A stretch of DNA of 64,000 bases, from contig JAIUPA010000010.1 of assembly GCA_020161665.1 (NCBI GenBank), forward strand, positions 45,575-109,574. Reading direction: 5' to 3'. The DNA comes from Pseudomonadota bacterium. Lineage in GTDB: Bacteria > Pseudomonadota > Alphaproteobacteria > Rhizobiales > Rhizobiaceae. Under the pieces are notes generated by a model. The model had not been told where the DNA came from and made no database searches. It was given only the letters and a program-made list of their open reading frames with translations. This document shows, in pieces, positions 1-8,743 of this stretch. The position numbers and the translations under genes were made by a program. The number at the start of each line of letters is the position of its first letter. The first letter of the stretch is position 1.

Positions 1-224
1 GTGGGAATGCCCAGCGAATGCGCCACGAACACGACTGGTTTCGTGGACACAGCGACTTCGCGCACGATGCGGTTGGTCCAGTGCTCCAGCACCGGATTGT
101 CCCAATCCGCCTGTTCGATGCGGCGCGCACTGGAAAGGCGTTCTTCCCAGCGGGTCTGCCAATGGCCTTCGCCGGAATTGCCAAGGCCCGGCACGATCAG
201 GATTTCGGCGTCCGCGACTTTCAT
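1..224 (-). CDS. RBBP9/YdeN-type serine hydrolase (partial, 3' end outside window)
   Basis: Only the first 74 residues lie in the window; the gene runs off its left edge on the minus strand. The N-terminus carries the opening typical of the RBBP9/YdeN alpha/beta-hydrolase family: a first strand ILIVPGLGNS at residues 8-17, followed by a GHWQ turn. The nucleophile elbow VAHSLG puts the catalytic Ser at residue 70. The acid and His of the triad would lie outside the window. It reads in the same direction as purB and starts 66 bp after the purB stop, with a stem-loop in between, so it may be read through from purB or be separate. The substrate is unknown; the family includes small esterases. The start is the ATG at 224, just after the purB-proximal hairpin. 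Confidence 0.8.
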   Translation of the reverse strand, partial: MKVADAEILIVPGLGNSGEGHWQTRWEERLSSARRIEQADWDNPVLEHWTNRIVREVAVSTKPVVFVAHSLGIP

Positions 225-255
225 GGGCTTTGCCTCACACTGCTTGCAGAAGATG

Positions 256-281
256 AAGGGGCGGCGTTGCCACCGCCCCTT
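256..281 (-). terminator. stem-loop downstream of purB
   Basis: A perfect 9-bp inverted repeat AAGGGGCGG / CCGCCCCTT (256-264 and 273-281, 8-nt loop) lies just after the purB stop. Reading in the purB direction it is followed by only a weak U-rich stretch, so it could be a leaky terminator between purB and the hydrolase gene rather than a full stop. Confidence 0.5.
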
Positions 282-290
282 TTGGAAGGA

Positions 291-1598
291 TCAGGCTTCG
301 CCGAATACGCGGCGGAAGATCGTATCCACGTGCTTGGTGTGGTAGCCAAGGTCGAACTTCTCGCGGATTTCCTCTTCGGAAAGGGCGGCGCGAACCTCGG
401 CGTCCGCCAGCAGTTCCTCAAGGAAGTCCTTGCCCTGTTCCCACACCTTCATGGCGTTGCGCTGCACGAGGCGATAGGAATCCTCGCGCGAAACACCGGC
501 CTGCGTCAGCGCCAGCAGAACGCGCTGCGAGTGAACAAGACCCCGGAACTTGTTGAGGTTCTTCATCATGTTCTCGGGGTAGATGAGCAGCTTGTCGATG
601 ACGCCGGTGAGGCGGGCCAGCGCGAAATCAAGCGTCACCGTCGCATCCGGGCCGATCATGCGCTCGACCGAAGAGTGCGAGATGTCGCGCTCATGCCAGA
701 GCGCCACATTTTCCATGGCGGGCAGGGCGTAGGAGCGCACCATGCGGGCAAGGCCCGTCAGGTTTTCGGTCAGCACCGGATTGCGCTTGTGCGGCATGGC
801 CGACGAGCCCTTCTGGCCCGGCGAGAAATACTCTTCTGCTTCCAGAACTTCGGTCCGCTGCAGGTGGCGGACTTCGATGGCCAGACGCTCAACCGACGAG
901 GCAATGACGCCGAGCGTTGCAAAGAACATGGCATGACGGTCACGCGGGATCACCTGCGTCGAAACCGGCTCCGGCTTCAGGCCCATGGCCTTGGCCACAT
1001 GTTCTTCAACGCGCGGGTCGATATTGGCGAAGGTGCCGACAGCGCCGGAGATGGCGCAGGTGGCGACTTCCTCGCGGGCCGCAATCAGGCGGGCCTTGCA
1101 ACGGTCGAATTCGGCATAGGCCAGAGCGAGCTTGAGGCCGAAAGTGACTGGCTCGGCATGAATGCCGTGCGAACGACCGATGGTCACGGTGTCCTTATGC
1201 TCGAAAGCGCGGCGCTTGAGGGCGGCCAGCAGCTTGTCGAGGTCATCGATCAGGATGTCGGCGGCGCGCGTCAGCTGCACGTTGAGGCAGGTGTCAAGCA
1301 CGTCCGAAGAGGTCATGCCCTGATGGACGAAGCGGCTGTCGGGACCGACAAACTCGGCCAGGTGCGTGAGGAACGCGATCACGTCGTGCTTGGTGACGGC
1401 TTCGATCTCGTCGATACGGGCGGTATCGAACTGCGCGGCGGAACCCTTTTCACGGATCGTATCGGCTGCCGACTGCGGAATGACGCCGATGGCGGCAAGC
1501 GCGTCGCAGGCATGGGACTCGATGTCGAACCAGATGCGGAAGCGGGTTTCGGGCGACCAGATGGCGACCATTTCGGGTCGGGAATAACGAGGGATCAT
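291..1598 (-). CDS. purB: adenylosuccinate lyase PurB
   Basis: PurB catalyses two beta-eliminations in purine synthesis: SAICAR to AICAR plus fumarate, and adenylosuccinate to AMP plus fumarate. The 435-residue protein has the normal length for the alphaproteobacterial form. The fumarase/aspartase superfamily signature [10 protein letters not shown] is at residues 265-274, the catalytic-His region [10 protein letters not shown] at 141-150, and the TSSDV nucleotide-binding motif near 106-110. The frame is open upstream of the chosen ATG at 1598, but [10 protein letters not shown] is the standard family N-terminus. It is the last of three co-directional genes (rpe, a membrane protein, purB) with short gaps, so co-transcription is plausible. 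A stem-loop follows the stop. Confidence 0.97.
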   Translation of the reverse strand: MIPRYSRPEMVAIWSPETRFRIWFDIESHACDALAAIGVIPQSAADTIREKGSAAQFDTARIDEIEAVTKHDVIAFLTHLAEFVGPDSRFVHQGMTSSDVLDTCLNVQLTRAADILIDDLDKLLAALKRRAFEHKDTVTIGRSHGIHAEPVTFGLKLALAYAEFDRCKARLIAAREEVATCAISGAVGTFANIDPRVEEHVAKAMGLKPEPVSTQVIPRDRHAMFFATLGVIASSVERLAIEVRHLQRTEVLEAEEYFSPGQKGSSAMPHKRNPVLTENLTGLARMVRSYALPAMENVALWHERDISHSSVERMIGPDATVTLDFALARLTGVIDKLLIYPENMMKNLNKFRGLVHSQRVLLALTQAGVSREDSYRLVQRNAMKVWEQGKDFLEELLADAEVRAALSEEEIREKFDLGYHTKHVDTIFRRVFGEA

Positions 1599-1657
1599 GG
1601 GCCGGTCCTTTTCAAGCGGAAAACATGGGGGCGCTTTAGCAAAACAAGCCCGCAATC

Positions 1658-2146
1658 TCAACGCATGCGGCGCGCCATAATCGCACTTGTTGCAAAGAGA
1701 GCGACGATTCCGATGGGTAAATAGAGCCTGAGACCCAAAGCAACGTAATGAACCACCGCCGCGCCACTGGTGAAGATGAATTGCAGGACCCAATGAACGG
1801 TCATGAACGGGTCATGCCACTGCGCATAAAAGGCGCGGTACTGCATGGCGAAGATGAAGGCCGTCATGCCCGTGGTAAAAAGTGTCAGGCTGAAAAACGT
1901 GGCGGCAAAGCGCGTTTCAAGACGCCTGCCCAGCCCGCAAAAGCGGGAAACGGGAAGCGCCAGCGCGTAACCGATCATCGCACCGGCGAAGTAGATGGCA
2001 AGAAGCAGCCAATCGGCGCGCCATAGCAGGCTGCCGCGAACATAAAGCACGGCGACTGCCGAAAGCATCATGACAAGGCCCCAGAGCGGCGCGCCGATGA
2101 AGAGCGCCGCAGGCGATGGCAAGCTTGCTTTCAGCCGGGCGCGCAA
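1658..2146 (-). CDS. conserved membrane protein of unknown function
   Basis: A 162-residue, strongly hydrophobic protein that I cannot assign to a named family with confidence. It has four or five likely transmembrane segments (roughly residues 15-36, 45-65, 83-105, 117-137 and 140-158). Between them are short loops with Arg clusters such as RFCGLGRRLETR, and the tail is basic (ARRMR). The start at 2146 lies only 11 nt after the rpe stop, and its stop is 59 nt before purB. It therefore probably shares a transcript with rpe and purB. Nothing in the sequence links it to either pathway. A purely structural or stress-related inner-membrane role is possible but unsupported. Confidence 0.8.
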   Translation of the reverse strand: MRARLKASLPSPAALFIGAPLWGLVMMLSAVAVLYVRGSLLWRADWLLLAIYFAGAMIGYALALPVSRFCGLGRRLETRFAATFFSLTLFTTGMTAFIFAMQYRAFYAQWHDPFMTVHWVLQFIFTSGAAVVHYVALGLRLYLPIGIVALFATSAIMARRMR

Positions 2147-2157
2147 GCGGGGCGGTC

Positions 2158-2838
2158 TCAGCCGCGACCGGCAAGGGCAGCCTGACGGATGCCCGCAACG
2201 GTGCCGCGATAGGCTTCGACGCCGGTGCCCTTGAAGACGGCAGAGCCCGCCACCAGCACATTGGCACCCGCCTTGGCGACCAGCGGCGCGGTTTCCACGG
2301 TCACGCCGCCATCCACTTCGATGTCGATCGGGCGATCACCGATCATGGCGCTCGCCTTGGCAATCTTGTCCACCTGCGAATGGATGAACTTCTGACCGCC
2401 GAAGCCGGGGTTGACGCTCATGATCAGCAGCAGGTCGATATCATCCAGCACATTCTCGATCATCGAGAGCGGCGTTGCCGGGTTCAGCGAAACGCCAGCC
2501 TTCTTGCCAAGGCCGCGAATGGTCTGCAGCGAGCGGTGCAGATGAGGACCGGCCTCAGCGTGAACGGTGATCACGTCGCAGCCCGCCTTGGCGAAGGCTT
2601 CAAGATAGGGATCGGCAGGGGCAATCATCAGATGGCAATCAAACACCGCATCGCTGTGCTTGCGCAGCGACTGGATGACCGCCGGGCCATAGGAAATATT
2701 CGGCACGAAATGGCCGTCCATCACATCGAGATGAATCCATTCCGCCCCGGCTTCGGTCACATCGCGCACTTCTTCGCCAAGGCGGGCGAAATCGGCGGCG
2801 AGGATGGACGGGGCAATGCGGATCGATCTTGCGGTCAT
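2158..2838 (-). CDS. rpe: ribulose-phosphate 3-epimerase
   Basis: Rpe interconverts D-ribulose 5-phosphate and D-xylulose 5-phosphate in the pentose phosphate and Calvin pathways. The 226-residue TIM barrel shows every family mark: [13 protein letters not shown] at the N-terminus, [13 protein letters not shown] (metal ligands His36 and Asp38, catalytic Asp41) at 35-47, CHLMI at 68-72, the [10 protein letters not shown] phosphate loop and EVDGGV, where the second catalytic Asp lies. I chose the ATG at 2838 because an AGGA lies 8 nt upstream; a longer frame from 2859 would add seven residues but has a poorer ribosome site. It heads a probable operon with the membrane protein and purB. Confidence 0.96.
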   Translation of the reverse strand: MTARSIRIAPSILAADFARLGEEVRDVTEAGAEWIHLDVMDGHFVPNISYGPAVIQSLRKHSDAVFDCHLMIAPADPYLEAFAKAGCDVITVHAEAGPHLHRSLQTIRGLGKKAGVSLNPATPLSMIENVLDDIDLLLIMSVNPGFGGQKFIHSQVDKIAKASAMIGDRPIDIEVDGGVTVETAPLVAKAGANVLVAGSAVFKGTGVEAYRGTVAGIRQAALAGRG

Positions 2839-2947
2839 GGTCTGAATCCTGTCTGGCAATCAGGCGGCTGGCGGGGCCGCGCTCCTTATTGAGCGCTCCC
2901 TTATCATTCGCACCCTTCGCAAACAACCTTGCAGCGCTGTTTGTCCT

Positions 2948-4009
2948 TTACGGAACAGGCTGGAAGGCACCCCCTTGCCAGACCATCAACGCATAAGGGT
3001 TCCCGGTGGGCTTCCCGCCTTGAAAGGAAATGGCACCAAGCGGCGTATCAAACCGGCGGCTTGCCAGTTCAGCGGCGACCGGCTTTCCCGACGTTGCCGC
3101 CGCCGAAACGGCCTCGGCGGCGATCAGCGCGGTACTATAGGCGGGGATCACGTAGCCTTCGGGGCGGATACCGTTGCGGCGGAAGGTTTCGGCAAGAGCG
3201 GACGCGGAGGGCGGAACCTCTGGTAGCAGCACCGCCTGCGCGCCGTCGGTCAGGCGAACCGCACCATCGGCGGCATTCATGGCTTCGCCGCCCAGAAGGC
3301 TCAGGCTGGCATTTTCCGATGCCGCATCCCGCTGGAGGATCGCCGCATCGCTTCGCTCCCCTGTGAAAAGCACATGGGAAACCCCGGCCTTGACGAGACG
3401 GCGCAACAGCGCGACCTGGTTTTCCTGACCGGGGCGGATCGTGTCGCTTGAAATCGGTTTCAGCCCCTTGTCGTCCAGCCGGGTCTTGGTGGCATCGGCC
3501 AGTTCGCGCGATGGCAGCGTGCCGTCCTCAATGATGGAAAAGGTCGCGCCCTGCCATTGGCTGACAACGACTTCGGCCAGCTTGTCGGCCTGCTGCTCGA
3601 AAGAAGGGGCCAGGGTGAAGAAGGGCCAACCCTCTTTTTCGGCATCCTCGAAAAGGATCTTCGAATGCACGGAAACGGAAAGTGCTGGAATGGCCGCCGC
3701 TTTCAAGGCGTCGCCTGCACCATCCAGACTGTCGCCACACAGAAAGCCGATGGCGGCAGATGCCTTGGCCTTGATGATGGCATCGGCCAGCGCCGTGCCG
3801 CTGCCAGCCTCGCAGGTTTCGGCAATGTCGGTCAGTTTCAGCTTTTTCTCACCGGCCAGTTGCTTTGCGCCCGCGCGGATCTGGTTGCCCAACTCCGCAA
3901 AGGGGCCATCCTTCGGGGCAATCACCGCCAGAACGCCACCTTCGGCCCGCGCACCCATGGGGACGAGAACCAGAAGAAGGGATGCGAGCAGGCCATGAAT
4001 GCGGGACAT
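2948..4009 (-). CDS. periplasmic ABC-transporter substrate-binding protein, branched-chain amino acid (LivJ/amide) type
   Basis: A 353-residue secreted protein of the type I periplasmic-binding (Peripla_BP_6) fold. Residues 1-21 form a clear signal peptide: MSRIHG, a Leu-rich core, then a cleavage site after GARA. The mature protein has the two-lobed pattern of the family, opening with VLAVIAPKDGPFAELG and a GFLCGDSLDGAG segment, and ending at GNPYALMVWQGG. No permease or ATPase genes lie nearby, so it is an orphan. The ligand cannot be read from the sequence. It could work with a transporter encoded elsewhere or serve as a sensor. The start at 4009 begins the signal peptide; a longer frame to 4060 would bury it. 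It is divergent from the flavin reductase gene across 183 bp. Confidence 0.82.
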   Translation of the reverse strand: MSRIHGLLASLLLVLVPMGARAEGGVLAVIAPKDGPFAELGNQIRAGAKQLAGEKKLKLTDIAETCEAGSGTALADAIIKAKASAAIGFLCGDSLDGAGDALKAAAIPALSVSVHSKILFEDAEKEGWPFFTLAPSFEQQADKLAEVVVSQWQGATFSIIEDGTLPSRELADATKTRLDDKGLKPISSDTIRPGQENQVALLRRLVKAGVSHVLFTGERSDAAILQRDAASENASLSLLGGEAMNAADGAVRLTDGAQAVLLPEVPPSASALAETFRRNGIRPEGYVIPAYSTALIAAEAVSAAATSGKPVAAELASRRFDTPLGAISFQGGKPTGNPYALMVWQGGAFQPVP

Positions 4010-4192
4010 GAGAACTTTCCAGCTGATTTTTCGGCATCTTATCCAAGCGAACTGTGACAAGAAAGCCGCGAGCGCCTGTCAATGCCACTTTTCCGGGCCT
4101 ATTGGCAAAAGCGGTAATCCTTTTCTGCCAGACTGGGAAATGCGCGCCGGTTTGTATGGAGTTTCCAACTGGCCTGCCGAAAGGAAAAAAGA

Positions 4193-4684
4193 ATGACCGC
4201 CAAGACTATTGATCCCGTTCTCTATCGCAATGCCATGAGCCGCTATGCGGGCCATGTGCAGATCGTCACGACTGCGATGGGCGAGGAAAAACGCGGGGTT
4301 ACGGTCACAGCGGCCTGCTCGGTGTCGGATAATCCGGCAACGGTTCTGGTCTGCCTCAATGCCGGAAATCAGGCCAACGAACTTTTTACGAAAAGCGGGC
4401 GCTTTGCCCTCAATTCCCTTGCCGCAGACCAGCAACCGCTTGCCGAAGCCTTTTCCGGCATGGGCAAGCTGCCGGTCGAAGAACGCTTTGCCAAGGCCAA
4501 ATGGCTGAATCTTGCCACCGGCGCGCCAGTTCTGGCCGATGCCATGGCCGCCTTTGACTGCCGCCTGATCGAGGCGAAGCAGGTCGCAACCCACATGATC
4601 CTGATCGGCGAAGTCGAAGCCATTCATTTAGGCCCGAACAGTGCCGCGCTCATGTATTTCGAGCGCGCCTTCAAAGCGTTGTAA
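4193..4684 (+). CDS. flavin reductase-like FMN-binding split-barrel protein
   Basis: A 163-residue protein of the flavin reductase-like family (HpaC/DIM6-NTAB type). These enzymes bind FMN and use NAD(P)H to supply reduced flavin to monooxygenases, or act as stand-alone reductases. Recognisable family segments are YRNAMSRYAGHVQIVTT at the N-terminus, GVTVTAACSVSDNPATVLVCLN at residues 34-55 (the flavin-binding strand-turn-strand), a conserved FALNSLA segment and a closing GEVEAIHLG strand. The ATG at 4193 has AAAGGA about 7 nt upstream. It is followed 4 bp later by the TfoX-N gene, so the two are probably co-transcribed. No partner monooxygenase is visible in the window, so its client is unknown. 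Confidence 0.88.
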   Translation: MTAKTIDPVLYRNAMSRYAGHVQIVTTAMGEEKRGVTVTAACSVSDNPATVLVCLNAGNQANELFTKSGRFALNSLAADQQPLAEAFSGMGKLPVEERFAKAKWLNLATGAPVLADAMAAFDCRLIEAKQVATHMILIGEVEAIHLGPNSAALMYFERAFKAL

Positions 4685-4688
4685 CCTC

Positions 4689-5006
4689 ATGGACAATGAC
4701 GAAATCCGCGAAATCTTCCAGTCGCTTGGACCGATCACCATCCGCCGGATGTTTGGCGGCAAGGGCATGTATTGCGATGGCGTTATATTCGCGCTGGAAG
4801 TGCAAGGCGAGATTTTGCTGAAGGCCGATGCCGAAACCGCCCCGCGCTTTGCCGAAGCCGGTGCCCGGCAGTGGATATATGAGCGCAAGGACGGCAAGAC
4901 CGGGGCCATGCCCTATTGGTCTGTTCCCGATGATGCCTGGGATGATCCCGACCTGATGGCGCAATGGGCACGTCTGGCGTTTGAGGCAGGCTTGCGCAGC
5001 CGCTGA
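4689..5006 (+). CDS. TfoX N-terminal domain protein
   Basis: A 105-residue protein made almost entirely of a TfoX N-terminal domain. The family marks are RRMFGGKGMYCDGVIFAL near residues 20-37, the LLKADAET strand, and GAMPYWSVPDDAWDDP towards the end. In gammaproteobacteria TfoX/Sxy regulates competence with CRP. Stand-alone N-domain proteins like this one are common in rhizobia and have no proven competence role, so I give only the domain name. The gene starts 4 bp after the flavin reductase stop. It ends directly against the stop of the convergent Nudix gene, with no spacer, so any transcription termination must occur inside coding sequence. Confidence 0.85.
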   Translation: MDNDEIREIFQSLGPITIRRMFGGKGMYCDGVIFALEVQGEILLKADAETAPRFAEAGARQWIYERKDGKTGAMPYWSVPDDAWDDPDLMAQWARLAFEAGLRSR

Positions 5007-5420
5007 TCAAAGAAGGCGGATCGCCGTCTTTGCAAACTCCGAAAGCTGATCAGGAAGCGCATCAAGCGCGAACCATTCAAGGCCGCTGTGCTTTTCCGGC
5101 TCCATGATGCGGGCTTCGCCGGTAAAGTCTTCCGTTGCGTAAAGCAGGGAGATCCAGTGATGCTGGTCGTTTTCGAACACGCGCTCATCAACGCCGAGAA
5201 AACGAACCTCGCCGATGACGAGGCCGGTCTCTTCTTGCGTTTCACGGCGAGCCGCTTCAGCGGCGCGTTCCATGAAATCAAGCTTGCCGCCGGGAATGTT
5301 CCAGAAACCGATTTCCGGGGCCTTGAGGCGACGGCAAAGCAAGATTTTCCCGTCGCGCAGGATCAGAAGTCCGACGCCGACGCCCGGAAAGTCAATGCCG
5401 GGCAGCCCTGTCGTCGCCAT
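5007..5420 (-). CDS. Nudix hydrolase
   Basis: A 137-residue Nudix protein. The complete Nudix box GX5EX7REUXEEXGU is at residues 45-67: GKLDFME, then RAAEAAR, then RETQEETG, with the metal-binding Glu residues at 60, 63 and 64 intact. The surrounding protein (LLCRRLKAPEIGFWNIPGG before the box, GLEWFALDALPDQL near the end) resembles MutT/ADP-ribose-type small Nudix enzymes and dCTP/NTP pyrophosphohydrolases. Substrate choice cannot be read from the sequence. It starts 2 bp after the end of the DEAD-box helicase gene on the same strand, so the two are likely co-transcribed, which would fit an RNA or nucleotide clean-up role by inference only. Confidence 0.92.
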   Translation of the reverse strand: MATTGLPGIDFPGVGVGLLILRDGKILLCRRLKAPEIGFWNIPGGKLDFMERAAEAARRETQEETGLVIGEVRFLGVDERVFENDQHHWISLLYATEDFTGEARIMEPEKHSGLEWFALDALPDQLSEFAKTAIRLL

Positions 5421-5422
5421 GA

Positions 5423-7003
5423 TCAGTTCTTGGCAGCCGAAGCGACAATCAGCATGAAAGCCGGAATGTCATCGCCAAAGCCAACCGGCGTCGGGCCGTC
5501 ATCGCGTTCGCGGTAACGGTTGCGACGGTCACGGCTGTCGTCATTGGCCGGAGCGTTGCGGCGATCCGGGCGGTGATCTTCGCGCGGACGGCGATCCGCC
5601 CGCTCGGCACGTTCCGGGCGCTCGGCGCGCGGTTCGGGCTTTGCAGCCGCAACAGGCGCTGCGACGGGGGCAGCCTCGACGGCAACCTCGGCGACCACCA
5701 CCGGCGCTTCGTCCACGGACTCGATCGCCTGCACAGCGGCAGACTTGCCACGACGTTCGCCGCGTTCGCCACGCTTGCCGCCACGGTCGCGATCACGGCC
5801 ACGGCCCTTGCTGCGACGGTCGTCTTCGCTGGCGGCCGTTTCGGCGGGCAGGGCGGCGAGATCGCCATTGTGCCATTCGATCTTTTCGCCAATCAGTTTT
5901 TCGATGGCGTCGAGATGTTTGGTGTCACGACGCGTTACCAGCGTGAAGGCGCGGCCTGAACGACCGGCGCGACCCGTGCGGCCAATGCGGTGAACATAGT
6001 CTTCGGCGTGGATCGGAACATCGAAGTTGAAGACGTGGCTGACATCGGGAATGTCGAGACCGCGTGCAGCAACGTCCGAAGCGACGAGAAGGGTAATCTT
6101 GTTGTCCTTGAAACCCTGCAGCATCTTGGTGCGCGAGTTCTGGTCCATGTCGCCATGCAGGGCGCCGACGGAGAAACCGTGGCGGTCCAGCGAGCGGAAG
6201 AGATCGGCCACATCCTTCTTGCGATTGCAGAAGATGATGGCGTTCTTCAGGTCGTCCTGTGCGTTGATCACGTCACGCAGGATGGCGCGCTTTTCGTAAT
6301 CCTTGCCGTTGGACGCCACGAGGCGCTGGGTCACGGTCTTGGCCGTGGAAGACGGCGGCGCGACTTCGACACGAACCGGGTTCTGCAGGAAGCGATCAGC
6401 CAGCTTCTGGATTTCCGCCGGCATGGTGGCCGAGAAGAACAGGGTCTGGCGGGTAAAGGGAATGATCTTGGCGATGCGTTCGATGTCGGGAATGAAACCC
6501 ATGTCGAGCATGCGGTCGGCTTCGTCGATCACGAGGATCTCGACGCCGGTCATCAGAAGCTTGCCACGCTCGCAATGATCAAGCAGGCGGCCCGGCGTGG
6601 CAATCAGCACATCCGCGCCGCGTTCCAGCTTGCGGTCCTGTTCATCGAAGGAAACGCCGCCGATCAGGAGAGCAATGTTGAGCTTGTGATTCTTGCCGTA
6701 CTTCTCGAAGTTCTCGGCAACCTGTGCGGCCAGCTCGCGGGTTGGCTCCAGAATGAGCGTGCGCGGCATACGGGCCCGGGCACGGCCGGTTTCCAGAAGC
6801 GTGAGCATCGGCAGCACGAAGGAGGCCGTCTTGCCCGTCCCCGTCTGAGCGATGCCGCAGATGTCGCGGCGCTCCAGCGCGTGAGGAATAGCACCCGCCT
6901 GAATGGGGGTCGGGATGGTGTATCCGGCGTCGGAAACGGCGGAAACTACTTTCTGGCTCAGGCCAAGATCAGCGAAGGTCGTCAAAGGGGAAACTGCTTC
7001 CAT
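5423..7003 (-). CDS. rhlE: DEAD-box ATP-dependent RNA helicase (RhlE-like)
   Basis: A 526-residue DEAD-box helicase. In order it shows the Q motif (FADLGLSQKVV to PTPIQ), motif I AQTGTGKT, PTRELAAQ, TPGRLLDH, motif II VIDEADRMLDMGF, motif III FSATM, and in the second RecA domain ARGLDIP and HRIGRTGR. From about residue 400 there is a long low-complexity tail rich in Arg, Glu, Asp, Ala and Pro, usual for RhlE-type enzymes and probably used for RNA binding. The protein ends with GFGDDIPAFMLI, a short segment I recall from rhizobial homologues. I chose the ATG at 7003 because the core begins right after it; a longer frame adds eleven residues. The gene has its own 247-bp upstream region. Confidence 0.93.
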   Translation of the reverse strand: MEAVSPLTTFADLGLSQKVVSAVSDAGYTIPTPIQAGAIPHALERRDICGIAQTGTGKTASFVLPMLTLLETGRARARMPRTLILEPTRELAAQVAENFEKYGKNHKLNIALLIGGVSFDEQDRKLERGADVLIATPGRLLDHCERGKLLMTGVEILVIDEADRMLDMGFIPDIERIAKIIPFTRQTLFFSATMPAEIQKLADRFLQNPVRVEVAPPSSTAKTVTQRLVASNGKDYEKRAILRDVINAQDDLKNAIIFCNRKKDVADLFRSLDRHGFSVGALHGDMDQNSRTKMLQGFKDNKITLLVASDVAARGLDIPDVSHVFNFDVPIHAEDYVHRIGRTGRAGRSGRAFTLVTRRDTKHLDAIEKLIGEKIEWHNGDLAALPAETAASEDDRRSKGRGRDRDRGGKRGERGERRGKSAAVQAIESVDEAPVVVAEVAVEAAPVAAPVAAAKPEPRAERPERAERADRRPREDHRPDRRNAPANDDSRDRRNRYRERDDGPTPVGFGDDIPAFMLIVASAAKN

Positions 7004-7156
7004 TGCGGTTTTGAAGCACGTCGCGAATGGATACATTCGCCAGACGGGCTTTCACATCCAGGTTTCGGGCATGTCGTTGTCGCAAATCCGCCGCACATTT
7101 TCGCGCGACACGTTCCAGCGGATATGAGTGCATTACGTCACTACATTTCGCAGCGG

Positions 7157-7185
7157 CAATTAGTGCTAAATTGCTTGAAAGTCAA
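7157..7185 (-). promoter_or_regulatory. candidate sigma70 promoter of the helicase gene
   Basis: Reading on the minus strand, TTGACT (7180-7185) is separated by 17 bp from TAATTG (7157-7162) in an AT-rich patch between the M23 peptidase and helicase genes. It would give a 5' leader of about 145 nt for the helicase. This is pattern-matching only; no other evidence supports the start site. Confidence 0.35.
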
Positions 7186-7250
7186 GAAAACCGGGCAAAG
7201 TCGCGTGATTATTTGCGACTTTTCGCAAAGCTGGCAAAAGAAGCAGCAGT

Positions 7251-8561
7251 TCAGTTCAAATAATTCGTGAGCTTGATGCCCGCATTGAGGAATCGCATGG
7301 GGTCGATGGCCTGTCCGTCGCGGCGCACTTCGTAGTGCAGATGCGGGCCTGTAGAGCGGCCCGTGGACCCGGCTTCGCCAATCACGTCTCCCAGTTCGAC
7401 GTGCTGGCCAACGGTTGCCAGAATGCGCGACATGTGGCCGAACCGTGTGATAATTCCCTGTCCGTGGTCGATTTCCACCATGTTGCCGTAACCACCGGAA
7501 TAGCCGGCGGCGATCACCTTGCCAGCGCCGGTGGCGCGGATGGGTGCGCCCACTTCGGAGCGAAAATCAATGCCGGCGTGAAGGGCAGGGCGACCGAAGA
7601 AGGGATCGGTGCGCGTGCCAAAAGTGGAGGTAATATCGCGGCCCGGAGCAGGGTTTCCGTAGGGCAGCTTGCGGGCCGTTTCGCGAACGGTTTCAAGATG
7701 ATCAAGCGCTTTGTCGAGGCGGTGCAGCGAGACTTCGAAGGCTTCCTTGCCGCCGACCGGAATGAACGGGCCGCCCATGGCGGTATTGGCCGACGCGACC
7801 TTGACCTCAGGCACATCAACGCCCGTGCCGCGCAAGATGCTGGTAATGGCGTCGGCAGTGCCGGAGGCGTTATCGGCAAGACCGGCAATATGGGTCAGTT
7901 GCTCCACCTCGATATTTTTCAGCGAGCGGGTCACATTGGTAAAAACGCGGTCGGCGCGATCCGCAACGCTCTCACGCGACGCAGGCGCGTAGGCGGCAAG
8001 TGTCGCAGAGGGCGCAGGCGACGGCGCAGCCTTGCCGCCCGAAAGAAGGTTTTCCAGAGCCTCGACACCCTTGTTGCCAGACGCAAGCGACGCCTGCTTG
8101 CCAAGGGCAAGGGGGCTGGGTGTCGGAATGGGCACATCAGCGCCGGGGCGCGAGGTCTTTACGCTGGCCTTGTCGAGAAGGGTGCCGATCTTGCCCTGTC
8201 GCAGCGACAGAGCCATCTGCTGCTCAAGCAACTTCTCGACCTTTTCCTCTACCACCTGCTGATCCAGAAGCTGACGCGAGGTAATGCGGTCCAGTTGCGA
8301 GCGAAGGGCCGCGATGCGGTCTTCATAATCATGTTGAACGCGGGCCTGGCGGGCGGAGGAGGCGCCCATCAGGTTGTCGCGGAAAACGAGATAGGAGGTT
8401 GCACCGAGATAGCCGACGGTGAAAAGCCCGGCAACGCAGGCAAGCGTTGCGGCCATCCACGGACGCACGGTCATATGGCGAACGTCGTCGCCGCGTGCCA
8501 GAATCAGCACATGCGGTTCACTCCGTTTTCCAAAAATCCGACCCTGCGATTTTCTGGCCAC
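7251..8561 (-). CDS. M23-family metallopeptidase (membrane-anchored, LytM/NlpD type)
   Basis: A 436-residue protein with an N-terminal membrane anchor (about residues 30-55: VRPWMAATLACVAGLF and beyond), a coiled-coil stretch (about 70-125, rich in Gln, Glu, Leu and Lys), a Pro/Ala/Ser linker and a C-terminal peptidase M23 domain. The domain has both zinc motifs: LHAGIDF and GPHLHYEVR. Such proteins cleave or sense peptidoglycan cross-links and may activate amidases at the septum. The start is set by the sequence: the GTG at 8561 has AGGAG 8 nt upstream, and the product then starts VARKSQGRIFGKRSEPH, the usual rhizobial beginning. The next ATG would remove part of the cytoplasmic segment. Upstream reading frame to 8699 is not supported. 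Confidence 0.93.
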   Translation of the reverse strand: MARKSQGRIFGKRSEPHVLILARGDDVRHMTVRPWMAATLACVAGLFTVGYLGATSYLVFRDNLMGASSARQARVQHDYEDRIAALRSQLDRITSRQLLDQQVVEEKVEKLLEQQMALSLRQGKIGTLLDKASVKTSRPGADVPIPTPSPLALGKQASLASGNKGVEALENLLSGGKAAPSPAPSATLAAYAPASRESVADRADRVFTNVTRSLKNIEVEQLTHIAGLADNASGTADAITSILRGTGVDVPEVKVASANTAMGGPFIPVGGKEAFEVSLHRLDKALDHLETVRETARKLPYGNPAPGRDITSTFGTRTDPFFGRPALHAGIDFRSEVGAPIRATGAGKVIAAGYSGGYGNMVEIDHGQGIITRFGHMSRILATVGQHVELGDVIGEAGSTGRSTGPHLHYEVRRDGQAIDPMRFLNAGIKLTNYLN

Positions 8562-8743
8562 GATGCCAACTCCTGCAAGATGAAACGGTTCCGGGCGTGC
8601 CCGCAGCGCGTTCTTGGTGCGAAATTTCCATGCCCTGTACCGTTGCAGCCCTCGAAAAGGCGCGGATTGAGGTGGAATTCGCTTGCAGGAATTACACAAT
8701 CTTAAGGTTAATATTCCTTTAAAGAGGGGTGTTGTAGCCCCGT

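Noticed and set aside
4193..5006. Flavin reductase plus TfoX-N considered as a competence operon.
   Set aside because: Only the TfoX N-domain is present, no competence gene lies nearby, and the domain is common in rhizobia without such a link.
8721..8741. GGGG-CCCC hairpin after bcp considered as a terminator.
   Set aside because: Only four base pairs with an 8-nt loop and a short U-rich tail; too weak to call.
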